DNA of 64,000 nt, from contig NC_081405.1 of the NCBI RefSeq assembly GCF_030272615.1, positions 648,743,420 through 648,807,419 on the forward strand, read 5' to 3'. This stretch comes from Cryptomeria japonica (lineage: Eukaryota > Streptophyta > Pinopsida > Cupressales > Cupressaceae). Both the position numbers and the translations under genes were made by a program. Under the pieces are notes generated by a model. The model did no database searches. It was not told where the DNA came from and saw nothing but the letters and a program-made list of their open reading frames with translations. Each line of letters begins with the position of its first letter. The first letter of the stretch is position 1. Shown here piece by piece: positions 56,317 through 64,000 of the stretch.

Positions 56317-59128
56317 ATGTCACAGTCAGACATGGGTGAGACTCCTTAGGGTGGTGAAGGGATTGAGATGTAAGACAAGGGTGAGACTGAGACACCTTAG
56401 GGTGGTTAAGGGATTAGGATGTCAAACAAGGGTAAGACTCCTCTGGGCGGTGAAACTGAAGGGATTGGGAGGCCATCAAAATGCCCAAAACTTAAACTTA
56501 AAGATACTACCATAAAGTCTATCTTTGGAATTGGCAAAGTTTCTGGTCCATCAACTTCTGCAGTTGCAAAAGTCATTCACAATAGCTCATCACCACCACA
56601 AGGTGGGATTTTCATTGAGTTAAATGCATCAAATGAGGATGACAATTCCGAAACGGCAGAAGATGTTCTAAGGGATACACACAATGAGATAATTCACTCA
56701 GATGCAAATGCTAATACTAAAGATGATGTTGGTAGGAAGAAAAGAAAAAGGAAAGTAAAATTGGGGTCAGAGTGGGAGATGACAAGGAGTTTTAAGATTG
56801 ATTGGGTAGAAAAGTAACCATTCATTGAACTAGTCCCAAACAATGATGAACAACCAATAGAATGCAGGTGTACGATTTGTAGCTGGAAAACTAAAAGAGA
56901 GAAGAAGATGCAGCTAAAGCTTGACACCATAGAAAAGCATATTGGTAATGTTTATGAAAAACTGATCATAAACGGAAAGGAAACACCAGTAGTAAGATGG
57001 AAATCAAAGGAAGAATGTCTTCATGTTAAGTATACCGCAGAATATGAAGAGCATAACCACAAAATGACACTGATTGGTAATAGTGTATTTGGAAATACAA
57101 TCAAGGTTGGGCTTGAACATGCAGCGAAAGATGCAAACCTAGCAAAGACTATTCAGAAGAGGGTTATTTTTCATATTCTATCGAGAGGGCATCCTATGAA
57201 AGATTTCCCAAAATTTAGTAATTTATTATCTTTTTTGAATGTTCCTCACTATCCTATGTCACATTGGTCAATAAATGCTGGATGGGAAATGGTAAACTGT
57301 CTCGCTGAGGTGGAAAATAAAAATTTACAAGAGAGTGTAAAATATTCAAATCTCATTTCATTATCCATAGATGAAGTTACTATGGTAGATAACACTGCTT
57401 GGGTTTGTATGCATGTGTATACTGTAAAAGAACATGTCCGTTGAGCTCATCTAATCTATGTTCATAAAATGAGGGGCAATTCAACAGCAAAAAATTTATA
57501 TTTGGAAGTTAAGAAAGCTTTGAATGAAATTGCTAGTATGGATGACTTGACAATTGCCAAGAAGTTGGTGTGTGTTGGAGTCGATGGAGTTGTAGTAATG
57601 CAAGGTCAAAGGACTGGTCTTTGTGCGAGATTACAAACTAGTATTGCACCATACATGGTTGGCATTCATTGCATGGCCCATCGAATGAATTTAGAATATA
57701 GAGTTGTAAGCAATTTCCCTACAGTGTCAAAAGTTGAAAATCTGGTCCACGAGCTCCACTCATACTTCTGCCGAAGTCCTAAACGTTTTGCAGAATTTTA
57801 GGTTTTTGTCGAGGGAGTAATAGCAGGAAACAAGCTTCTCAAGGATGTTGAGACCAAATGGATCTCCTTGCATGGACCAGTGGAATGATTTCTAATAGAA
57901 TATCAATCCTTGATTAGACTAATTTATGAGCATTGCCTCACAGTAGACAAAGCTCCTAATCTCTTACATAAGTTAAGTGATATAGAGACTCTGTTAACTT
58001 TAGCTAGTCTTCTCCCCATGCTAGATTCAATGAAAAAACTTGTTAAGAAAGCCCAAGATGGAACTATGTATCAATGAGTATAGCACTCTTCGTAAAATGG
58101 CATGCTTGAGCTTGGATGGTCTATATTTAGATCTAACAGGGCGAAGCCCAAATTTTTTTAGGTGGCAAATAATTACAGATTTGAATCATGCTGAAATTTT
58201 TTTACATTTCAATACAAAAAATGAGTTATGTGTCTTTGTAAAAGGATTTCAGATACCAATGCACCAATCTAAGATGGGCAAGCTAGGCAGAGCACTACCA
58301 GTTAAAAAGGAAGATTTTGATAGGATTGTTAAATTTGTTAGTGATAATTTGAAGTCTATTGCATATGAACTTTCAACTAAGATTCGTGAAAGATTCCCTC
58401 GAGAAGAAATACTTGAAGCCATGGGTTGTGTGTATCCTCAATTTCGGCATTCAATTGGAGATAATCCAAACGATGCAAAGATTTTTAATAAAAAACTAGA
58501 GGAATTGATATTGACATTTACAAAAGATGCATATTGCAATGGACAACCAATAGAAGGAATTTTAAATTCAGATCATCTTAAAAAACAATGTAAACACTTT
58601 GTATTGTTTATGAAACAATAGTTGGTAGACTTGGAGAATCCATTTGAACCTGGATCAATCACAAGGCTTTGGAAAAGGATAGATCAAAGTGAAGCATTGC
58701 GTACTGCAATACCAGAATATTTAAAACTTGTTGATTTATGTCAAATAGTGATATTGGGGTTGATGGAAGATGAGAGATTTTTTAGTGTATTAGGACTTTT
58801 GAAATCAAAGATCAGAAACAAATTAGACAAAAATTTGGAAACTTTTCTGAGGTTGTTTGTAACTCAGTATAATGTTAGAGATTTTCCATATAATAGGGCA
58901 CTGGCAATCTAGAATTCCATGCATGAAAGATGAGGGCTATGCAACACTTTAAAAGTTGGTGGTGATACTGCTAGTGCTAGTGCTAAGACAAATGATGGAT
59001 TGCAGACTCAGAATCAACATGAAGATGAAGAAATTTTTGAATACCCGACTCAGAATGAAGATGAACCTATTAGTACTAGTCAGTTTCTGAATCTTGAGTC
59101 CATTTGGGATATAGAAGCCTCAGACTAA
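56317..59128 (+). pseudogene. hAT-type transposase gene, decayed
   Basis: A frame from the ATG at 56317, with one 1-nt shift near 58040-58060, runs about 937 codons to TAA at 59126-59128. The N-terminus has three degenerate repeats of a GETP-GGEGI-MS-KG type. A basic RKKRKRKVK signal near 56735 should direct it to the nucleus. A BED-like zinc finger starts CRCTICSW near 56866, with a His in KLDTIEKHIG. The catalytic region has SIDEVTMVDNTAWVCMHVY near 57370, VGVDGVVVMQGQRTG near 57575, HCMAHRMNLEYRVV near 57667, then SKVENLVHELHSYFCRSPKR. The dimerisation-like end reads LMEDERFFSVLGLLKSKIRN near 58762. Stops include TAA 56815, TGA 57442, TAG 57799, TAG 58619 and TAG 58910. The family resembles hAT-derived ZNF862/DUF4371-like proteins. 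hAT enzymes move DNA by cut and paste. Terminal inverted repeats were not located. Confidence 0.8.
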
Positions 59129-61059
59129 GTCATTGAAGTGAATTAGCAGTCAATTTATAGGTATTTATAATTATACTACAGTTCTTAAGTCATATTACAA
59201 TTTCAATTTGCAATACTATAGTTGTCATTGATGATTTTTGATATTGTATTCCTTGAATTTGTCAATCAGAACGGATACTTATTTCATATTTTTAATTGTT
59301 AATTTGAATTATTTGTAAACAATTAGAATTTATTTTCTGAATTATTAGTAAACAATTGAATTATTACTAAATTGGTTCCACATTATGTTGATTGTTGAAC
59401 ATGAAATGCAATAATTTGTGTCACAAGATCCATAAAATGAATCATATTGCATAACTGTTAGAACCTTTCCACTGTTCTACATTAAATGCTTAACATGATG
59501 TTCATGGTGATTAGGGTTTTGTGTTTGTTTTTTGTCTTAGTTGGCTAGTAAACCGAAGTTGTCATGAGTTGAAAATCTGAGTTGTCCTCTCTTTATTTGT
59601 CCATATCAACGTCAAGTGTGGTCAAACGGTTGGCCAAACAATGAAACATGTTTATTTTTTCATCTCTAACTCATAGATAAATTTCATGTTTAACAATTTA
59701 AGTGGTGAGTTAGTGAGTATTGGTTTGGGTTTAAATCGCAAGGTCTCTAGTTTTTTGAGTGTTGGCATTTTATGTTAGTGAGCTGGAGATTGTTAATGAA
59801 ATTGCTTTGGTCACGAGGTCTTGAATTAGTTTGATGCCATGCATTATAGCCACGAGAGTTAGCGAGTAAGTCATTAATGGTCTATGTGCCACTGCTCACG
59901 CCTGTTTATGATGGTAATTAACATAAAACATCGATTTTTGTTGGTACTCGTGGGGTCACTGCGGTCAAGAGATAAAAAGTTTTGAGATTTTATGGTTATT
60001 GCTAGCTCGCAGGTCCTTTATCATCAAGTCAGTTTAAGTCGTGAGCTTGCGAGTACTGGGAGATTTAAGTTGTTGCTACCTCGCAAGATGTTTTGCACTT
60101 GACCATTTTTTGTTGCAAGGTTGCGACTGGGTGTGATTTTATGTTATCTCAAGGTCGCGAGGTGTTCGTGGTTAAGTCATTTTAATTTGCTATCATGCGA
60201 TGTGGTTGGTATCGCAGCTTAGTTGGTTTTGTCGCTTGCTCGTAGGTTTTGAAGTTGTTTACCATTTTATGTTGTGATCTAGTGACAAGTAAATTTTGGT
60301 CTGATTTTGTGGTCATCACATGCTCGTAGGTTTGTAAGTCTTAAGTCAAAAAGTGTTGTGAGCATGCGATGGCAGTTAAGTGTCTTGTTGTCGCGAGATT
60401 GCATGGGTTTAACCATTTAAGTGAAGTTAAGTTTCAAGTTGCGAGCTTGTGATGAAATAAGTTATTTTGTTAGATTTGCAGTGGTCGCCAGCTCGCAGGT
60501 AAAGAAAGAATATTACAAATGTTGTTGTGAGGTTGCGATTGAAGGGCTTGATGAAGATCAATGGTTGTCGCTCACTCGTGAGATTCTTTGAGATTCGTAA
60601 AAGGGGTTGCGACCTTGCAATTAAGAGGATTTGGTAGCATTTTCGCTAACTCGCCGGTTACTTTCCAAATTGTTATAACCAGTTACAAGTGTGTGATTAA
60701 AGATGGGGATTGACACGTGGACTTGTTTGTCGGGTTGTGAAAAAGTTTTGAATGGCAATCGCCAATCAAATAGAAGGGCATGAATTCAAATTTCACTTGA
60801 GTACTTCAGCTTTGAATTAATGCTATAGTAGTCAATTCATGCAAGTGTGGCAATTAATGAGACTTGAGAGAAGTGACAGTGCCCAAATACCATAAATTGC
60901 ATGATCGAGCCGAGATTTAGTATAATTGCATTTGCCATTAATGCATTCTATCTTCAAGGTAATCCAATGAATTGAGCTCTGCAACAACGTTGGAGAATTC
61001 AGAGTGTTGGGTGTGGGAAAATTTTAGAAAATTGGTTAAGTTTTTCTCATGTAGCTAAA
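59129..61059. other. Intergenic DNA with CG-containing degenerate repeats
   Basis: No ORF of note. Between about 59690 and 60780, words such as GGTCGCGAGGTG, GTCGCCAGCTCGCAGG, GTTGCGACCTTGCAA and AGCTTGCGAGTA recur every 40-70 bp in otherwise AT-rich DNA. Most are variants of a TCGC-GAG / CTCGCAGG core, with frequent CG-to-TG or CA changes. The stretch ends about 280 bp before the ATG of the next ORF. Confidence 0.6.
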
Positions 61060-64000
61060 ATGAGCAAGGCGACGAGTGGAACTGGAGGTTCCAAGCCCAA
61101 GGCCATGACAAGTGGAGGACCTAGAGGTTCCAAGCCCAAGGCCAGTACCACTGAGGAAAAGATGGTTAAGAAATACAAAGAAGAATTTGTAGATTTGTTG
61201 CCAAGGACTTTCATTGCTTTGAATACAAATGATTTGGCATGGAAAGATTTATGGAGCCAATGCAGAAACCCGACCATGCTTCATATGACTGGTTCTACTC
61301 TGTTTCATTATTTCTGGAATAATAGGGTTAAGGGTGTCCCGATGTCAAACCCTTGGGATTTAAATATGGCAAAGTTAATTGTGTCAGATGTGTATGTTGA
61401 TGTGGATTTGATCAAAGAGTTGGCCAAATGCTATTGCCTAGTATCTAGGGTAATTAGAAGAAAGAACTAGTCTACCCTAGTTTCAATTAACAGAGATAGC
61501 TTTGTTGAAGCTTTCCAAATTACTGGTGCTGCATGTACAAATATAGATTTGGAGTGGATTGTAGAGGATTATGACAAATACAAAGGTGTTATCAAGAAGC
61601 ATGCAATGCCCAGATACATTCCTAGGGTGAATAGGAAACCGGTTATAATTCCAAATAGTATCCAACCACCATTTGGCATCACACCTTTCCACCATTATAT
61701 GCATTCTACAATCTATGGATTATGCAGAGTGTTGGGTTTTGATGGAGATTCAACAGTGTACTCAACTGAATTACTGATTATGGCTATGGACATTCAACAC
61801 CCAAATGTTAACATAGATTACGATTATGTGGGCTATGTGGTTGAACACATTCATAATGCTCTAGTTGAAATTCAGAGTGGTGCACCCAGCCCTACATTCA
61901 AGCATTATTCATTGCTGATGCATTTAATCTTGTTATATAATGTTGAGTTCATGGATAAAGAATTGGAGCTTTTCATAGAAGAATTGGGTGTCTTAATGCC
62001 AATACAAAGATGGACCCAAGTTTGGGACAGTAGTTCTCCCCATTCTTCTTTCCTTTTCTTTGAAAATTGGATTGTTTTGCCAATTATGGAAATGCTAGGA
62101 ATAAATAGGGAATGATTGTCAATTAATGTTAGGAGAGTGTTGAGACCTTACCAGTATGTTCCAAACTGGTCTATTTCACACATTGGGGGGACTTTTTCTT
62201 TTTTGATAACTTTACCATGATTAGAGTCTATGGGTGTCCTCAGCCTCCCCATATTTTACCAAAATTTGTTCCAATTAGGATTGCTTTTATGGAGTTTATT
62301 TGGCAATTGACCCTAGTTGAAAAAGAATACCTTGATAGACACAAGAAGGGTTCTCTTCTTCCTAGGCTTTGGGTTGCATCTGATTTTACCATTGGTAGGA
62401 GTTCCTTTGATGAAGTAAACAATTTCCTTAAACAGTATAGGTTGGTTAATGTTGTATCTAGATTCTGTGATCCTGAACAATTTATAAAATGTGCATTGCC
62501 AAAAATGACACCTTGGGCCACAATAAAGGACCATGAACCATTGGATGATGAAGATGACGTTAGAAATTTGCTGAGAAAAGAGGAAGTATAAGAAAGGAGA
62601 AGAAAATGGAAAAAAATGATGAGAGTTGAAGAAGAATTGAAGGTTGTTGACACTAGTTTCTCAAGTTTTTGCCCTGATAACCCATACCTAGAGAAGATTA
62701 ACAAAATGTTGAGTTTATATGAAACTCTGATGGAACAAATGCCTCAAATTCTAGAAGTGGTTGTTCAGCAACAAGACCCCCAAGATGGACATTCTTCACA
62801 TGGCAAGCGGCCACTTAGTGTGTCTACTGATGATGTAGAGAGTGTGGATGAAGTTCAATCTACCTGAGTACCAGCTACAAAGAAACAAAAAACCAAAGAG
62901 GTCATTACAATTGTGAGGAGAGACCCTGCTAGAGAAATTGTTACAGAACAGGGATGCTACTTTCATAAAATAAGGACACATCTCAGAGAAGTAGGGCAGA
63001 ATGAAAAATAGGGAGAAACAAATGAAGCCCTTGCTCAAGGCTTTGATTAGCATGTTATGTTGTCAAATGAGTTCATGAAAGATGATGACTTTATTAAGTC
63101 AAATGAATTTAAAAGTTTTTTGACAAGGTTGAAACAAAATCAATTAAGACAAAATCTGATCATAGAGGAAGGAAATGTAGAAAAGAAAGAGGAGATCATC
63201 AAGGCACTGCAGTAATATGATTCTGACAGGGAGCAAATATCTATGGAATAGGAAAGACAATTGATTAAGAGTATTGGTATGATTATGATGCCTGACTGGA
63301 ATATCCTGTCTATTTTTATTATTGATCAGATTAGGAAGCAAGAGGACCCAATGTTTAAAACTGAATTTGAAATTGGAGATGTAATAAGAGGATCAAGTTT
63401 TAATCCTAAGTCAAAGACACTTGTTGCTTGGTCTTTGGCCCCTTCCACTCAAAATCCCCACCTTCTAAATATCCAAGTAGAAAAGAAAGCCGACAGAATG
63501 ATCTGGAATTTGTAGAACACAACTGACACGGAGATTGCCTCATTTTTTACTCAAGTTTCTTTCATGAATTTATCAAAAACGGAGGATTTGTCAAGAAGAT
63601 ACACAAAAACCTATAGCCAATTGATTGCATTATCTAAAAAATATGAAGAGACACTGATGAAGAAGGTCGCTCTGGAGGAAGAGTTAGTGGAGTTGAAAGA
63701 AAAAATTGCAAATGAGCCCCCTCCACTACAGATTATAGAATAAGTACAAGAAATACCAGCTGATGTGATAGCAAAAATGGAGGAATACACAGAAAAAAGT
63801 CAAAAGCTTGAAAAGGAACAAAATGTCAAGGCTATCTCTACTGTGTTAAGAATTCTGAAACACAAGATTAATGTATTGAAAGGAAAATTGATGGTAGTGC
63901 ATGATTTGCACATTTCTTTGAAAGAGGCAAGTAAAACATCCTCTGAGGCTGTCGCTTTTCTTGGACCTTCTATCAATGTTTGGTCAGGAAGAAGCATATT
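61060..64000 (+). pseudogene. Unrecognised long ORF with coiled-coil C-terminus, open at window end
   Basis: From the ATG at 61060 the reading frame can be followed for about 980 codons to the window edge, with one 1-nt shift at a run of six G (62185-62190) and ten stops. TAG: 61468, 63009, 63048, 63249, 63513. TAA: 62589, 63213, 63741. TGA: 62113, 62865. The N-terminus has two SKPKA repeats (GGSKPKAMTS, RGSKPKASTT), then a folded-looking region (EEFVDLLPRTFIALNTNDLA, MPRYIPRVNRKPVIIPNSIQ, ITPFHHYMHSTIYGLCRVLG). A conserved-looking FDNFTMIRVYGCPQPPHILP lies after the shift. The C-terminal part is Lys/Glu-rich and heptad-like (KKYEETLMKKVALEEELVEL), with a basic KKQKTK that could be a nuclear signal. 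I do not recognise the family. It may be an accessory ORF of a mobile element or a decayed host gene. Low indel load with many nonsense changes suggests recent or methylation-driven loss. Confidence 0.55.

Noticed and set aside
62240-62704. Minus-strand ORF of 154 codons
   Set aside because: Antisense to the long unknown ORF, with no motif and biased composition. The plus strand explains the region.

Overview
The window reads as nuclear DNA of a land plant with a large, repeat-rich genome. Evidence: one clean five-exon GDSL esterase/lipase gene with short GT-AG introns, and several nested or broken Ty1/copia and Ty3/gypsy LTR retrotransposons of plant lineages (Tat type with a second RNase H, chromovirus type with a chromodomain). 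A gymnosperm is plausible from the long AT-rich intergenic DNA and heavy decay, but nothing here proves it. No CRISPR array, operon, rRNA or tRNA gene was seen.

Layout. 1-811: 359-bp tandem repeat. 1484-3974 (-): an unrecognised nine-exon gene whose splice frame is intact but which carries five in-frame TAA/TAG codons. 4365-13440 (+): a 5'-truncated Tat-type gypsy element (copy 1) with a 3' LTR and an antisense plant-mobile-domain (PMD) ORF. 13500-15400 (-): copia LTR, primer-binding site and gag fragment. 16566-18316 (-): the intact GDSL gene, with a TATA box. 18765-19543 (-): copia RNase H end and probable LTR. 19560-25440: mostly non-coding, with a 311-bp tandem duplication and a 1.7-kb inverted-repeat structure. 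25605-33252 (+): an almost complete copia element with both LTRs and a flanking ACTT duplication, inserted into a minus-strand pseudogene whose halves lie at 25444-25604 and 33253-33925. About 34000-55571 (-): a second Tat element (copy 2) with gag, pol and the same antisense PMD ORF; a chromovirus (35405-41679, +) is nested in its 3' LTR. 55805-59128 (+): tandem repeats, a TATA box and a decayed hAT-type transposase gene. 59690-60780: degenerate CG-containing repeats. 61060-64000 (+): a long unrecognised ORF with a coiled-coil C-terminal part, open at the window end.

Only the GDSL gene looks functional. Most other coding regions are dead mobile DNA or unrecognised genes. The striking common feature is that several keep their reading frame or splice sites but collect TAG/TAA codons where Gln or Trp is likely, a C-to-T (or G-to-A) decay pattern expected of methylated DNA. 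The best leads for something undescribed are the nine-exon gene at 1484-3974, the long ORF at 61060-64000, and the conserved antisense PMD-plus-coiled-coil ORF carried by both Tat copies.
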